Shown in pieces: positions 8,533 to 19,111 of a stretch of DNA of 64,000 nt. Origin of the DNA: Candidatus Zixiibacteriota bacterium (GTDB taxonomy: Bacteria; Zixibacteria; MSB-5A5; GN15; FEB-12). Both the position numbers and the translations under genes were made by a program. The notes under the pieces are model-generated. The model was not told where the DNA came from, ran no database searches, and saw nothing but the letters and a program-made list of their open reading frames with translations. Each line of letters starts with the position of its first letter. Position 1 is the stretch's first letter. The stretch is from contig JAOUBJ010000001.1 of NCBI GenBank assembly GCA_029860345.1, positions 445,089 through 509,088 of the forward strand, in the 5' to 3' direction.

Positions 8533-8766
8533 TTAGGGCGTGGCCTCAGGTGCAGCCGGTGCAGCCTTGCGGCCGCGGACGTTCTTGATCACCTTACCGG
8601 CTCGCAGACAGGAGGTGCATACACTGACCCGTTTCGGTTTGCCGTCGACCAGGGCTCGCACCCGCTGGAGATTGGGGTACCAGCGCCGTTTGGTGGTATT
8701 ATTGGCGTGAGAGACGTTATTTCCGAAACCTGGCTTTTTGCCGCATACTTCGCACATTTTGGACAT
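8533..8766 (-). CDS. rpmB: 50S ribosomal protein L28
   Basis: A 77-residue bL28. Diagnostic parts are [31 protein letters not shown] near the N-terminus, a four-cysteine zinc-ribbon pattern (CxxC at the start and CTSC later) and [13 protein letters not shown] near the end, followed by a short Ala/Pro tail. The start is the ATG at 8766, nine bases after AGGAG; an upstream in-frame TTG abuts the ribosome site. It is a monocistronic unit with its own intrinsic terminator. Confidence 0.96.
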   Translation of the reverse strand: MSKMCEVCGKKPGFGNNVSHANNTTKRRWYPNLQRVRALVDGKPKRVSVCTSCLRAGKVIKNVRGRKAAPAAPEATP

Positions 8767-8955
8767 TTCAGTCAACTCCTTTCAGTCAAGCTGCCTAATC
8801 TATGAAATCTATCGGAAAAGGCAAGCGATATTTGAGCAGCCCGCAAAGTAGAAATGTCCGGTTTTTGTTCGCGGTGGTGTCTTCACTCGCTCGGACTACG
8901 GGCAGTCCGTAGGTATCGAAATCGGACACACCCCGCAGATCGACCGAGCAACCTT

Positions 8956-9082
8956 GTAGGTCAGGTCCTTCACGAACCTGACAAGATAGTCAGGACCACA
9001 ATCCGCCGCGGCGGACTGACCTACCTGCCCATCGGAGGCGGGTCCACGCTGCGGCGTGCAGGCAAAAACGGTCCCGCCCTAC
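8956..9082. repeat. Dispersed palindromic repeats downstream of the metalloprotease gene
   Basis: The gap holds GTAGGTCAGG and CAGGACC pairs, the 14-bp palindrome TCCGCCGCGGCGGA at 9001-9014, and a GGCGGGTCCACGC...GTCCCGCCCTAC unit at about 9029-9082. The palindrome recurs at 53203-53216, and the GGCGGGTCCACGC unit recurs at 16470-16516 and 46655-46700. No gene is visible here. Confidence 0.7.
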
Positions 9083-9086
9083 AGCC

Positions 9087-12000
9087 CTACGGGCAATCCG
9101 CGGGGTCGGGGCCGCCGGTGAACATGAAGTCGACCAAGTACACCAAGTCGGCGATGTCGAGATCATCTGATGTCTCCTCGCCCGGTGACTGATCATCGCT
9201 GCCATTGACATTGGCCTCAGCCCAACAGGCAGGATCCGGACCGGCCGTAAACATGTAATCTACCAGCCAGACCAAGTCGGAAATATCAATCGCATCGGCC
9301 AGGTCGTAGTCAACATTGCCGCGAATCGGCTTGATACAGCAACCGTCACAAGCATCGCCGAGTCCATCCTGATCTTCATCCTCCTGACCGGGGTTGGGTA
9401 CATCGATACAATTATCGCACGAATCACCGACACCGTCAACATCCAGGTCTTCTTGAGTCGGATTGTCGATCAGATCACAATTGTCGCAGGCATCACCGAC
9501 TCCGTCTGTGTCTGATTCCAACTGGTCGGGGTTATAGGTGTTAACACAATTGTCACACACATCACCCACCTCGTCCAGATCAGCGTCCTCATGCGATGGG
9601 TTGGGAATCTCCGGACAGTTGTCGCATGCGTCTCCTGAGCCATCGTCGTCGGTATCCAACTGGTCTGAGTTGCGATCGGCCGGGCAATTGTCACAGAGAT
9701 CACCCACTCTGTCGCCGTCGACATCTTCCTGCGCCGGGTTTTCCAAGCCCAGACAGTTGTCACAAGCATCCCCCCGTCCATCGCTGTCGCCGTCGTCCTG
9801 GCTGTTGTTGGCAACGGCCGGGCAGTTGTCGCACAGGTCGCCGAAACCATCGCCGTCAACATCGCGCTGATCGGTATTGGCCGTTGAGGAACAGTTATCA
9901 CAAGCATCGCCGACACCGTCGCCATCACTATCGGTCTGACTTGAATTGGGTTCGGTCGGACAGTTGTCTGCCACATTGGCCACGCCGTCCGAGTCCAGGT
10001 CGCCGCCTTCACATGCATCAAGGACCCGGTTTTGGTTTAAGTCATTGCCGGAGGCGGGCAGAAAGCACAGACCGGCCGGCTCAAATAAGACATCGGTGCC
10101 ACGCACGAATGACCGGTAGTATCTGGCGTCGTTCACATCGTACTCAAATATCCGCCCCTGGCTGCCGGAGAAAGCGGAAAAATAGACGTTGCCGTTGGGT
10201 CCGATGCACATCCCCCATGGGGAGGTGAAACCATATTCATCACTGAAGACGCGAATGAACGCGCCGGAACTGCCGTCGTATTCGAGGATCTGATCGCTGC
10301 CGTAGCTGCTTACCAGAAGGTTTCCGTCCGGCTTGAAGGCCAACCCGCGCGGATCGTTCAGTCCGCCGGAACCGGGGCCGGCGAAAGCATCGATAAAGGC
10401 ACCGGTAGCGCCGTTGTATTCGTAGACGGCATGGTTGCCGCTTGAAACGAAAAGGTTCCCATTGGGACCAAAGACGAGGCCCATTGGCTCCGTCAACGAA
10501 CCGGCTCCACCAGCCACTAAATCACCCATGGAAGCCCCGGTGGACCCGTTGTACTTCTTCACGGCGTCGTTGGTTTCGTCGGCGACATATAGATGTCCGT
10601 CGGGCCCGAATGTCAAGGCGGTGGGTCGGCCCAGGCCTCCTGTGCCGGCCGAAACAAAGGCTTGACTGGTCCAGGTCGACAACTCCAGGCTCCAGACTTC
10701 AGACAGATGCCATCCAGCTATGAAAATGTGGGTACCGGCATCGTTGGCAATTACATCGTAAGGATTCCGTATGCTCACAAAGGCCGAGGGCACACCGCTG
10801 CGTCCGTGGAATTCCTGAACCCGCACGGCGGCGTTGTCACACACCATGAGGTTGTGCTGGCGGTCCATATCGATCCAGTCGGGCTGAGAATTTCCGTTGC
10901 AGTCCTGGCATTCATCCAGCACGCGATCACGGTCCAGATCGAGGGCCATGTTGTTCTGCATCTCAGTATAGTCCAGGGTTCCGTTGTTGTTACAGTCCGG
11001 ATCGCACTCGTCGGGGATGTTGTTGCCGTCCTCATCCGGTGCCGACCCAACCCAGGTCTCATACAGATCCGGTATATTGTTGTTGTTGCAGTCCGGCTCG
11101 CATTCATCGAGGATTCCGTTGCCGTCGACGTCGGGCGCGCCACCGGCAATCTCCACCGGGTCGAGGATGGCGTTGCCGTTGCAGTCTTCGCATTCGTCCG
11201 GAATACCGTTGAAGTTGGTGTCGTCGCTGGTGCCCAGAAGGATGTCCTCATCGTCACCGATATTGTTGCCGTTGCAATCACGCGGGTGGCAGCCGCCCCC
11301 ACCCACATCAGCTGTGATGGTCTCCTGTATTCGTCGGTGAAAACGCAAATCGATGTTGCTCTGATAGCCGGGATGACTGTGGCAGTAGCTCAAGATAGTG
11401 CCGCGGGAGGGTACGCCGTTACCGCAGTCATCGATGTGCGGATCATAGTAGTCGCTGTGCGTGTGCGGTCCGCCGCAATTGTGCCCCATCTCGTGCGCCA
11501 CGACATTGATGTCCCAGTTGCCATTGTCCGGATATGTCACCGGCGCCAGGAAACTACCGTTCAAGTATGCATCGATGCCATAGGCGCCGTTGCCACAGGT
11601 ACCGCCAACGAATGCGATGCCACCGAAAGGTGCATCGCGATCACCGCTGAACAAGTGGACGATGCTGAGGCCGGTCGTGTCCTCGTTGTTCCACCAGTAG
11701 TCACGAAAGCCACCTACGTCGTAGGAACTGAACGGCTCCCCGCCGGACGGCCAGAGCCGGGCAAAGGCCAGGGCCATGCGAATGTTGGTATCTCGTTCAT
11801 AGATGGCTGAGACCGCGCCGATCAATTGCACGATGTAGTCTCTCGCTTCTGTCTCACTGTCGAATATATCGACGTATGACTGGTTGGCATCGATAGCGAC
11901 ACGCAAAAGGAGCGGTCCGCCTTCCTCCGGCGGGGCTGCGACAGATTTGTCGAGTTCAGGAATCAAGTCCAACTCAATCTCAGTACCGCAAAAGGGTACA

Positions 12001-12557
12001 TCCAAACCACCGATAGCAGTAACCGGGCTGATCGTCAGAGCACCGTTACCGGCTTTCAGATCATCGGGCAGCGTGGTCATCGCGTAGCCGGGATGCCCCG
12101 CGCGGTCGACAAAGCCGTTAATCATTCCGGATGACGAAATGGCAAAATAGGCGTGCGAACTCTCGTCGCCCGACACCCGTCCCTTGAACAATGTAATGTC
12201 CGAACGCTCCATGGGAGCATCGCCTGAGGGACTACCGATCAGAAAACGGGCATCGTCCGCCACGACGTCAAAGCGTTCAAGTTCCAGCAACAGGGTCTCA
12301 TTCATGCTGACCGGGAGTTCCAGACTCTGATAGTCCGGACCAAGTTTCGCTCTGTCAGAGGCATCGGGCGCGACTGTGGCGCGGATTGCTCGGCCGTCGT
12401 TGGTTGCTTGCAGCTCGGTGAAAACCGATGCATCCAATCCCGGTGCTGAATCGGTCCTGGCCTGACTGGGGCTCAAGACAAAGATGCTCAAAAGTAGGAT
12501 GGCCAGAGTTGCTACCCGTCGAGGGCTACACGTTGAGATACCAGAGTGATGATACAA
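9087..12557 (-). CDS. Secreted zinc metalloprotease with NHL propeller, TSP3 repeats and dockerin-like tail
   Basis: A 1156-residue exported protein. The signal peptide ends near SPSQA. A propeptide-like region precedes a reprolysin/M12B-like catalytic domain whose [11 protein letters not shown] motif (HExxHxxGxxH, near residue 355) supplies three zinc histidines. Next come DCNGN..PDECE calcium-type repeats (about 430-580), an NHL-like beta-propeller with [11 protein letters not shown]-type blades (about 630-850), nine 23-residue thrombospondin type 3 repeats, and a dockerin-like pair ([13 protein letters not shown] and [13 protein letters not shown]). The start is TTG at 12557, seven bases after GAGGAG; an earlier GTG would contain that ribosome site. 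It is probably a calcium-dependent extracellular protease; its substrate is unknown. Confidence 0.9.
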   Translation of the reverse strand: MYHHSGISTCSPRRVATLAILLLSIFVLSPSQARTDSAPGLDASVFTELQATNDGRAIRATVAPDASDRAKLGPDYQSLELPVSMNETLLLELERFDVVADDARFLIGSPSGDAPMERSDITLFKGRVSGDESSHAYFAISSSGMINGFVDRAGHPGYAMTTLPDDLKAGNGALTISPVTAIGGLDVPFCGTEIELDLIPELDKSVAAPPEEGGPLLLRVAIDANQSYVDIFDSETEARDYIVQLIGAVSAIYERDTNIRMALAFARLWPSGGEPFSSYDVGGFRDYWWNNEDTTGLSIVHLFSGDRDAPFGGIAFVGGTCGNGAYGIDAYLNGSFLAPVTYPDNGNWDINVVAHEMGHNCGGPHTHSDYYDPHIDDCGNGVPSRGTILSYCHSHPGYQSNIDLRFHRRIQETITADVGGGGCHPRDCNGNNIGDDEDILLGTSDDTNFNGIPDECEDCNGNAILDPVEIAGGAPDVDGNGILDECEPDCNNNNIPDLYETWVGSAPDEDGNNIPDECDPDCNNNGTLDYTEMQNNMALDLDRDRVLDECQDCNGNSQPDWIDMDRQHNLMVCDNAAVRVQEFHGRSGVPSAFVSIRNPYDVIANDAGTHIFIAGWHLSEVWSLELSTWTSQAFVSAGTGGLGRPTALTFGPDGHLYVADETNDAVKKYNGSTGASMGDLVAGGAGSLTEPMGLVFGPNGNLFVSSGNHAVYEYNGATGAFIDAFAGPGSGGLNDPRGLAFKPDGNLLVSSYGSDQILEYDGSSGAFIRVFSDEYGFTSPWGMCIGPNGNVYFSAFSGSQGRIFEYDVNDARYYRSFVRGTDVLFEPAGLCFLPASGNDLNQNRVLDACEGGDLDSDGVANVADNCPTEPNSSQTDSDGDGVGDACDNCSSTANTDQRDVDGDGFGDLCDNCPAVANNSQDDGDSDGRGDACDNCLGLENPAQEDVDGDRVGDLCDNCPADRNSDQLDTDDDGSGDACDNCPEIPNPSHEDADLDEVGDVCDNCVNTYNPDQLESDTDGVGDACDNCDLIDNPTQEDLDVDGVGDSCDNCIDVPNPGQEDEDQDGLGDACDGCCIKPIRGNVDYDLADAIDISDLVWLVDYMFTAGPDPACWAEANVNGSDDQSPGEETSDDLDIADLVYLVDFMFTGGPDPADCP
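9348..9968 (-). repeat. Nine tandem 69-bp repeats (thrombospondin type 3)
   Basis: Nine units of exactly 23 codons, each running from DNC to a final cysteine (for example [11 protein letters not shown]...GVGDAC), fill 621 bp in frame within the metalloprotease gene. Each unit carries acidic positions that bind calcium and two cysteines. Units differ in sequence, so the array is old rather than a fresh expansion. It is a protein repeat, not a CRISPR array. Confidence 0.9.
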
Positions 12558-12827
12558 GTGAATTCTCCTCACTGTTGTTTGGACTATCTTGTCTGAAGGC
12601 GTTCTAACGCTTGCAGTATTGTAGCCTGTCGGACAGGCTTGGGGTCAATCAGTTACAATATAACAACGAAATACGAGGTGTCAATGCTCAGCGCAAGGTA
12701 TGCGCCGCGAAAGCCGGTTCGCAGCCAGTTCCAGCAGTAAGCCTGATCACCGAGTTCGCGTCTCCAAAACTACTGGCGCTCGGTGAACTTTTGCGTATAT
12801 TGGGCGATAGAATAAGTGAAAGAGATA

Positions 12828-12855
12828 CCCCGGTCAAAATCGATCCGGGGCTTTT
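12828..12855 (+). promoter_or_regulatory. Terminator-like hairpin in the mfd leader
   Basis: CCCCGG (12828-12833), an 11-base interior, then CCGGGG (12845-12850) followed by CTTTTG. It lies about 30 bases before the proposed mfd start and just before its AAAGGAG ribosome site. A weak promoter (CTGGCG, 17 bp, TATATT at 12797-12802) is placed to transcribe it. It could attenuate mfd or end stray upstream transcription. Confidence 0.4.
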
Positions 12856-12880
12856 GTGCTGTCTGAAAGGAGCCATCCGC

Positions 12881-15800
12881 CTGGAAACAACCACCGACAC
12901 GATCAAGTCAAGCCGGAACCTGCCCGCGGTGCTGGCCCGACTGAAGGATCATGCGCCGTACCGGCAATTGCTGGGCTCCCTGGAAGATTCATCATCGCGG
13001 ATGATCGCCGGCCTGTCCGGGTCGGCGGCCTCATGTCTGATCCATGCGATGTCCGGGGACTTGAACCGCCCGATTCTGGTCATCGCCCCGGATGCGGAAA
13101 AGGCCAACGACCTCTACGACGATCTGCATTTTCTTATGGGACCGCACCGAGCCGGCCACTTTCCGGCCCGGCAGATCTTGCCATACGATTTCCGCGCACC
13201 AGTCGGGGAGGTGATGGGTCGACGTATCTCCACGCTGGCCGGGATGGTCGACGGTCATCTTAAAGTGGTGGTGTGCTCGCTACGCGCTTTGATGGAACCT
13301 ACCATTGAGCGCGACTACCTTAGAGATAGTATGATCGCCTTGACCAAAGGTGAAGAGATCGACCTTGACGATCTGGTGACGCGGTTGGTGCGGCTGGGTT
13401 ACAGACGGGTGTCGGTAGTCGAAGAGGTGGGTGATTTTGCCGTGCGCGGCGGCCTGATCGATTTCTTTACGCCCGACTCGGACGCACCGGTGCGGGTGGA
13501 ACTGTTCGGCGACGAGGTCGACACCATCCGCGAATTCGATGTCGCCACACAGCGCACTCTGGCTCGTATAGATCGCGTACATTTGTTACCGAAGCGCGAG
13601 ATACCTATAACGCAGGAAACACTGGAGGGTTATCTGGAGCGCCTGCCCGCCGATGACGCCGATGTTATCCGTGCACGATACTTGAACGACCCCGAACTGC
13701 CCGGCCTGGAGTGGATGTCGATCTTGTTCGGTCTCAAGCAAGGGAGGTTACTGGACTACTTTGCTGCCGATGGCGTCGTCTACATGCAGGGCGAGGGGAC
13801 CCTCAGGGTGGAAGCGGATTCTATAATGGCCGAGGCGGCCACACTTCAGCAGCGACTGCAGGGGCGGATATCCAGACTGCCCGACCCGGAGGAGTACTAC
13901 CAGCCGATCGACGCTCTCTTTGCACACCTCAATGAACATGCACGAGTCGACCAGGTACCTTTCCGCGGCGGACGCGGCGGCACTATCGATTTTGGATGTC
14001 AGAACCACCCATCGGTTGGATCGAGATTCGATCTTCTCGAAAAGATAATCTCTGAATACAATGCGCTGGGGTTGCGGTTTCTAATCGGGACCGACACCGA
14101 TGGCCAGGCGGCCCGGCTGGAAGAACTGTTCACGGAGCGCACTTCGCTCACCGTACCGCCGCCGTTGGAAGTGGCTAACCTCAAAGGTGGTTTTGTATGC
14201 AAGGACGGTGGCTTTGCCATACTGACCGACCATGAGATATTCGGACGCTATCACCGTCGCGTCCGTCGCAAGAAATTCAAAGAAGGTGTGGCCATTTCGG
14301 ACTACTCCAACTTGACCGTTGGGGACTTCGTTGTGCACACCGATCACGGGGTGGCCAGGTACCTCGGGTTGGAGACACTCCAGGTGGACGGTAAGAATCG
14401 AGACTGCCTGACCCTTCAGTATGCCGAAAAAGATCGGTTGTATGTGCCCATCGAGGAGTTTAACCGCGTCTCCAAATACTCGGGGAAAGATAGCGCTCCG
14501 CAATTGATGCGACTCGGCGGGCAGGCCTGGGAGAAGCTCAAGACAAAGACCAAGAAAGCCATCGCCGACATGGCCGCCGACCTGATAAAGCTATACGCCG
14601 AGCGCAAAGCCAAAAAGGGATTCTCCTGCGGCGAGGACACAGTCTGGTTGAAGCAGCTTGAGTCATCGTTCGTTTTCGAGGAGACGCCGGATCAACTGAG
14701 AGCGATCAACGATACCAAGCGGGATATGGCCGATGACCGGCCGATGGATCGATTGATCTGCGGCGATGTCGGTTTCGGTAAAACCGAAGTGGCCGTGCGA
14801 GCCGCCTTCAAAGCCATCGAAGCCGGCAAGCAGGTAGCGGTGCTGGTGCCGACAACGATTCTTGCCCAACAGCACCACGAGACTTTTTCCGAACGGCTCA
14901 AAGAGTTTCCGCTCAGAGTTGAGATGCTGTCACGTTTTCGCAACCGGGCGCAGCAGTTGGAGGTTATCGACGGTCTGGCCGACGGCACCGTTGATTTGGT
15001 GATCGGCACGCATCGGTTGCTATCCAAAGATGTGTTTATTAAGGACCTCGGTCTTCTGGTAATCGACGAGGAACATCGGTTCGGCGTGCGGCACAAAGAG
15101 AAACTGCGTCAGCTTCGCAGTATCGTTGACACGATCTCCATGACGGCCACGCCTATTCCACGGACGATGCAAATGTCGATGATGGGTGCGCGCGACATGA
15201 GTCTGATCACAACCTCGCCCAAAGATCGGTTGCCGATTATTACTGAGATCGAGGAGTTCGATCCGGCCATTATCGCGACAACGATTCTGCGCGAGATTGA
15301 TCGCGGCGGACAGGTCTTCTTCTTGCACAACCGGGTGCAGACAATCGATGCCATGTACAACTATCTCAAAAAGATCGTACCGCAGGCGGAGATTGCAATC
15401 GCGCACGGACAGATGCATGAGAAATCGCTTGAAGGAATCATGCTGGCTTTCATGCGCGGACGCTACGACGTTTTGTTGTGTACTTCGATCATTGAATCCG
15501 GCCTGGACATTCCGTCGGCCAATACGATTATTATCAACCGGGCCGACCGCTTCGGTTTGGCGCAACTCTACCAGATTCGCGGACGGGTGGGACGGTCGGC
15601 ACGACGGGCTTATGCCTATCTGTTGACCCCGCCGATCCGTCGCCTGAAAGCGGACGCCGTCAAGCGGCTCCGGGCGCTGGAAGCACATTCCGATCTGGGC
15701 AGTGGGTTTGCCCTGGCCATGCGCGACCTTGAGATTCGTGGCGCCGGGACAATCCTGGGCGCCAAACAATCAGGGTTCATCGAAGAGATCGGGTTTGACA

Positions 15801-16303
15801 TGTACAACCGGCTTTTGGAAGAAGCGATTGCCGAACAACGAGGACTCAGTGTGCAGCCGCTGCCACAGACCAAGCTGGAGCTGGATTGCGAGCTGCATAT
15901 CAACGAACAGTACATTAGTGATCGTCATCAGAAGGTCGACGTGTATCGACGATTGGCCGATGCGTGCAAACTGGAAGAGGTCGAAAAGATTCGCGACGAA
16001 ATCACCGACAGGTTTGGCAAGGTTCCGCAGTCGACGGTCAATTTGATTGAAGCAACGGCGGTCAAGATCGTCGCTGCCGCTCTGGAGATCGACAAGGTCA
16101 GATTGAAATCCGGTCAGGCACGTCTGGCGTTCAAAGAAAGCCGTGCCTTAACGCGACCCGAAGTGGAGGCTTTTCATAAAGCGACCGATTGCCCGTTGTC
16201 GTTCGACCTGGCCGGACGCGCCACGGTACGGATTGATCTCGGAACGATCAGCGAAGCTACCCGTCTCAACTACCTGCGCGGCGTGCTGAGTAAGATTGGG
16301 TAA
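12881..16303 (+). CDS. mfd: Transcription-repair coupling factor Mfd
   Basis: A 1140-residue Mfd, an ATP-driven translocase that removes RNA polymerase stalled at lesions and recruits UvrA. In order: UvrB-like N-terminal module ([44 protein letters not shown]), RNA polymerase-interacting domain ([21 protein letters not shown]), helicase motor with Walker [14 protein letters not shown] box, [18 protein letters not shown] and the [28 protein letters not shown] translocation segment, then the TRCF C-terminal domain. The frame is open from 12611, but the first 90 residues resemble no Mfd. CTG at 12881, eight bases after AAAGGAG, gives the normal length. The start remains uncertain. Confidence 0.96.
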   Translation: METTTDTIKSSRNLPAVLARLKDHAPYRQLLGSLEDSSSRMIAGLSGSAASCLIHAMSGDLNRPILVIAPDAEKANDLYDDLHFLMGPHRAGHFPARQILPYDFRAPVGEVMGRRISTLAGMVDGHLKVVVCSLRALMEPTIERDYLRDSMIALTKGEEIDLDDLVTRLVRLGYRRVSVVEEVGDFAVRGGLIDFFTPDSDAPVRVELFGDEVDTIREFDVATQRTLARIDRVHLLPKREIPITQETLEGYLERLPADDADVIRARYLNDPELPGLEWMSILFGLKQGRLLDYFAADGVVYMQGEGTLRVEADSIMAEAATLQQRLQGRISRLPDPEEYYQPIDALFAHLNEHARVDQVPFRGGRGGTIDFGCQNHPSVGSRFDLLEKIISEYNALGLRFLIGTDTDGQAARLEELFTERTSLTVPPPLEVANLKGGFVCKDGGFAILTDHEIFGRYHRRVRRKKFKEGVAISDYSNLTVGDFVVHTDHGVARYLGLETLQVDGKNRDCLTLQYAEKDRLYVPIEEFNRVSKYSGKDSAPQLMRLGGQAWEKLKTKTKKAIADMAADLIKLYAERKAKKGFSCGEDTVWLKQLESSFVFEETPDQLRAINDTKRDMADDRPMDRLICGDVGFGKTEVAVRAAFKAIEAGKQVAVLVPTTILAQQHHETFSERLKEFPLRVEMLSRFRNRAQQLEVIDGLADGTVDLVIGTHRLLSKDVFIKDLGLLVIDEEHRFGVRHKEKLRQLRSIVDTISMTATPIPRTMQMSMMGARDMSLITTSPKDRLPIITEIEEFDPAIIATTILREIDRGGQVFFLHNRVQTIDAMYNYLKKIVPQAEIAIAHGQMHEKSLEGIMLAFMRGRYDVLLCTSIIESGLDIPSANTIIINRADRFGLAQLYQIRGRVGRSARRAYAYLLTPPIRRLKADAVKRLRALEAHSDLGSGFALAMRDLEIRGAGTILGAKQSGFIEEIGFDMYNRLLEEAIAEQRGLSVQPLPQTKLELDCELHINEQYISDRHQKVDVYRRLADACKLEEVEKIRDEITDRFGKVPQSTVNLIEATAVKIVAAALEIDKVRLKSGQARLAFKESRALTRPEVEAFHKATDCPLSFDLAGRATVRIDLGTISEATRLNYLRGVLSKIG

Positions 16304-16676
16304 GCGATAAATCGCTTTCTCGCGCTACGCGCACATTGCCCAAAGCACTCTGCCTAATGGCACCACAGGCCACGAAGAGCATGAACAGAGCCGATTTATC
16401 GGTGTCATGCCGGACTTGATCCGGCATCCATCTTCGTAGGTAAGGTTTGTCTTCAAACCTGCCAACAAAGGCGGGTCCACGCCTCGGCGCGCAGGCGAAG
16501 ACGGACCCGGCCTACAATATAGACGGTTGCACGGTCTCATTTTGCATCGAGTTGGTAACGTTCTTGTGGGGAGGGCTGCTTGACCTGGGGTACCAATTGT
16601 CTTGACTCGCACGCAGCGCATCGTTATCAATTGTGGAGATGGAATTCCGTAGGCTCTTATCGCATGGCGAGGGGTT
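16304..16676. repeat. Gene-free spacer with dispersed repeats after mfd
   Basis: It contains AGCGATAAATCGCT directly after the mfd stop (a possible short hairpin), GTCATGCCGGACTTGATCCGGCATCC (inverted GCCGGA/TCCGGC, near 16404-16430), and the unit AAACCTGCC...GGCGGGTCCACGC...GACGGACCCGGCCTAC at about 16435-16516 shared with 46622-46704. No credible gene is seen. The last 100 bases before 16677 are unremarkable. Confidence 0.65.
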
Positions 16677-17858
16677 GTGACTTTTGTTCAACTACAACTG
16701 CTGATTGCATCGACCAGCGATCAAACCGCCGAGCCCGCTGTGTTCTGGAGTTGGGCGGGGATCGTTGCCATCTGCGCCATACTGATTGCTGCTTTTAGTG
16801 CCGTCGATTGGCTGTTGCGCCGACGGCACAAGGATCACATTCTGCTCGTGATGAGTGATTTACAAGACAAACTCGAACACTTGCCGGTGAAGGATTGGCA
16901 GGTCACAATAGCTAACGCGGGAATCGTCGTTTGGGGTTCACTTGGGAATCCGATAGGTTGGGTTGCTGACAAGCTCGAGCCCTTCTATCATTCTCATTCT
17001 CATGCGCTCAGAGTTTTCGCAAGGGCTGGTGTAGGTGCAATGGCTATGATGGGAGCTTTGATCATATTTCCATTTTCGGAGCGATGGACTGTGTTTGAAG
17101 ATATGCCTTGGTACGGCAGAACTCTTTCTCAAGGGCTGGCTGCAATAATGGTTGGCATCGCTTCTGGGGCTGCCCGAATATACGAGGCTCCGGCCCGATT
17201 CAAACCTCATGTACTTCGCTGGATGTATGTAAAATCCCTGCCCGTGTTTGGCATCAGCATTGTGTTAACAACACTCGCCGCTCTAATCGGCACGGAGCTT
17301 CTTTATTGCGACAGTCACAGCGTATGGTTTACTTGCACAGAGTCCGGAATTGAGATTCCGACGGACCTGCGAGGGCTGACCGTTTTGAACTTTCTATTCG
17401 ACCTCGCGACTTTTGTGATAACCCTCAGACTTCTTCGTCTAGTGAGCCAGACCAGTAAGTGGTTTATCTGTGCGGCCATCGTTGACATTGCTGCCAGCGC
17501 TGTCCTGCTAATCCTTCTACATTCTATCCTGCTGATGCCCACGGGCGGAAGCGTGTCGACCGCTTGGGACTGGTTCATTCAGGTGATCACATTTAGTGCG
17601 TCTTCCACTGACCCCAACTGGCCGCTGACGCCTATTTTGTTCACGACGTTCATCCCTGTCGCGCTCTACATGTCTGCATTTCTGTTCTTGGGAATACTCG
17701 TCAAGCCATTTGCTAGAGCATCCGCATACCTCTGTGGTCTAATGTGGGAGAAGGAGCAGACGCCGTTTCTCGTTTTCGCGTTGGCGCTATCCGGCATGTT
17801 GACCTTGACGAAGGCCATCTCTGAGTGGAGGTGGGTTGTTGACAAACTCGGCGGATGA
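16677..17858 (+). CDS. Polytopic membrane protein of unknown function
   Basis: A 393-residue protein I do not recognise. It starts at GTG 16677 with a purine-rich GAGGGG just upstream. Roughly seven to nine hydrophobic segments can be drawn, including WAGIVAICAILIAAF (about 26-40), GVGAMAMMGALIIFPF, SLPVFGISIVLTTLAALIG, a pair near 235-285 and two near the C-terminus. A cytoplasmic stretch with RRRHKDHILLVMSDLQDKLEHLP follows the first segment. It is flanked by repeat spacer and is not in an operon. The text is less GC-rich than that of mfd. It might be a recent arrival, but no mobile gene is nearby. Confidence 0.7.
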   Translation: MTFVQLQLLIASTSDQTAEPAVFWSWAGIVAICAILIAAFSAVDWLLRRRHKDHILLVMSDLQDKLEHLPVKDWQVTIANAGIVVWGSLGNPIGWVADKLEPFYHSHSHALRVFARAGVGAMAMMGALIIFPFSERWTVFEDMPWYGRTLSQGLAAIMVGIASGAARIYEAPARFKPHVLRWMYVKSLPVFGISIVLTTLAALIGTELLYCDSHSVWFTCTESGIEIPTDLRGLTVLNFLFDLATFVITLRLLRLVSQTSKWFICAAIVDIAASAVLLILLHSILLMPTGGSVSTAWDWFIQVITFSASSTDPNWPLTPILFTTFIPVALYMSAFLFLGILVKPFARASAYLCGLMWEKEQTPFLVFALALSGMLTLTKAISEWRWVVDKLGG

Positions 17859-18023
17859 GATTGCCGCGTCGTCTCCGCCAAAGGCGGAGCCTCCTCGCAA
17901 TGACGAAAAACAAAATTCTTGCAACACTCACGGAAGAAAAGCCCCTCTGCCCTGTATTGACAAGCATGGACAATTATGTATATTCAAGACAGCTTGTGAA
18001 CACGGAGTACGGAGGAAGAATCG

Positions 18024-18812
18024 TTGCATCGAATGAATCGTCATCTAATAGTCCTCGTTGGTGTCGGGTTGATCGCGTTGCTGATGCTCGGCTGTTCTAG
18101 GTTCAAAGGATCGGACAGTCCGCTCGAAGTTCAAGTGTCGGGTCGCGTGCTGGCCTATATCTGCGGCCCGTTGGGCGAACCTGAAGTCGGCCACTACCCC
18201 GACACGTTGCCGTATTCGGTTCAGACAGGACTCCCGGCAGAGATTGAGTTCACCAGTGAGTCAGGCGTCACAACCAGCCTTGAGACCAACAAACTATCGA
18301 CGTTCGAGCTAACTCTCCCCCTTGGCCTGTATTCGATCAGAATCGAAACCGACCACACCCGTCCGGATGTTTTTGACAAGGTGGCGCTAACCGCAGACAC
18401 TGCGATGAATCTGGTTATACGTTACGACTACGCCGTGACCAATTTGATTTACCTGGCTTTCTGCTACGAGTCAAGCGGAAGTATGCCGCTTACGCCCGAA
18501 GCCGAACGAGCGATACTTGATGAATTGAATGATGATGTCGGTGGCTTGTTGCTGCTCGATGATGCCACCAGATTCCCCTCATCATGCGTACTATACCGCA
18601 TCCCGACGGTCCCCGACCACCGTTTGTGGGAGGTGGCCCAGGCGGTTGGTTTTCGGGTGAGGACGACCAATGTGCACGAAGCGTTACGCATGTCGGTTCC
18701 CAATTACGGAATCTGTCCTGAGGATTTCGTGGTAATCGGGGACACCATCTTTGTTATACCCTTTGACTCAATGATAGTGATGGACCCGCCGGACAGCATT
18801 GTTGTCTACTGA
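18024..18812 (+). CDS. Lipoprotein of unknown function
   Basis: A 262-residue protein with a lipoprotein signal: LIVLVGVGLIALLMLGC, cysteine near residue 24. It is probably anchored in a membrane. The start is TTG at 18024, eight bases after GGAGGAAG-type sequence; the ATG nine bases later is too far from it. Residues from about 35 to 135 resemble a beta-sandwich of the carboxypeptidase-regulatory kind (LSTFELTLPLGLYSIRIETDH). The C-terminal half (PLTPEAERAILDELNDDVGGLL...VGFRVRTTNVHEALRM) matches nothing I know. It is monocistronic. Confidence 0.72.
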   Translation: MHRMNRHLIVLVGVGLIALLMLGCSRFKGSDSPLEVQVSGRVLAYICGPLGEPEVGHYPDTLPYSVQTGLPAEIEFTSESGVTTSLETNKLSTFELTLPLGLYSIRIETDHTRPDVFDKVALTADTAMNLVIRYDYAVTNLIYLAFCYESSGSMPLTPEAERAILDELNDDVGGLLLLDDATRFPSSCVLYRIPTVPDHRLWEVAQAVGFRVRTTNVHEALRMSVPNYGICPEDFVVIGDTIFVIPFDSMIVMDPPDSIVVY

Positions 18813-19111
18813 GCCGGCCACCCTGTCAGTCGCGGCGCATGAGGACATACACCGCGCACGAAAGAGAGAAGATGGATTCCGGGTCAAAGCCCGGAATGAC
18901 AGATGTGGGAGCAGCCTTCGACTCCGCTCAGGGTGACACGGTCAAGCCGCCCATAAATGGGTTTGTGGTGGCTGAGTCTTCAGACTCGGCGGCGATAACC
19001 CGCGCGATCTGAAGATCACGCGGGCACAACGACAGACGCAGATTCACCCCTCGACTCCGCTCGGGGTGACATAGCAAGCGATGGGTGACGGGCAAGCCGC
19101 CCATCTATGGG
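18813..19111. repeat. Gene-free spacer with three repeat families
   Basis: It contains GGATTCCGGGTCAAAGCCCGGAATG near 18874 (inverted ATTCCGGG/CCCGGAAT), CCTTCGACTCCGCTCAGGGTGAC at 18915-18937, and a second copy at 19044-19069 in which the arms read CACCCC and GGGGTG, so the change on one arm is matched on the other. AAGCCGCCCAT...ATGGG appears twice (near 18945 and 19093). No gene is visible. Confidence 0.7.

Noticed and set aside
9348-9968. Tandem repeat read as a non-coding satellite or CRISPR
   Set aside because: The period is exactly 69 bp, in frame, and encodes thrombospondin type 3 repeats.
10593-11810. 405-codon plus-strand frame inside the metalloprotease gene
   Set aside because: It is the opposite strand of repetitive, GC-biased calcium-loop coding sequence. 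Low-complexity V/I/A-rich text, no start site, and the other strand encodes recognisable domains.
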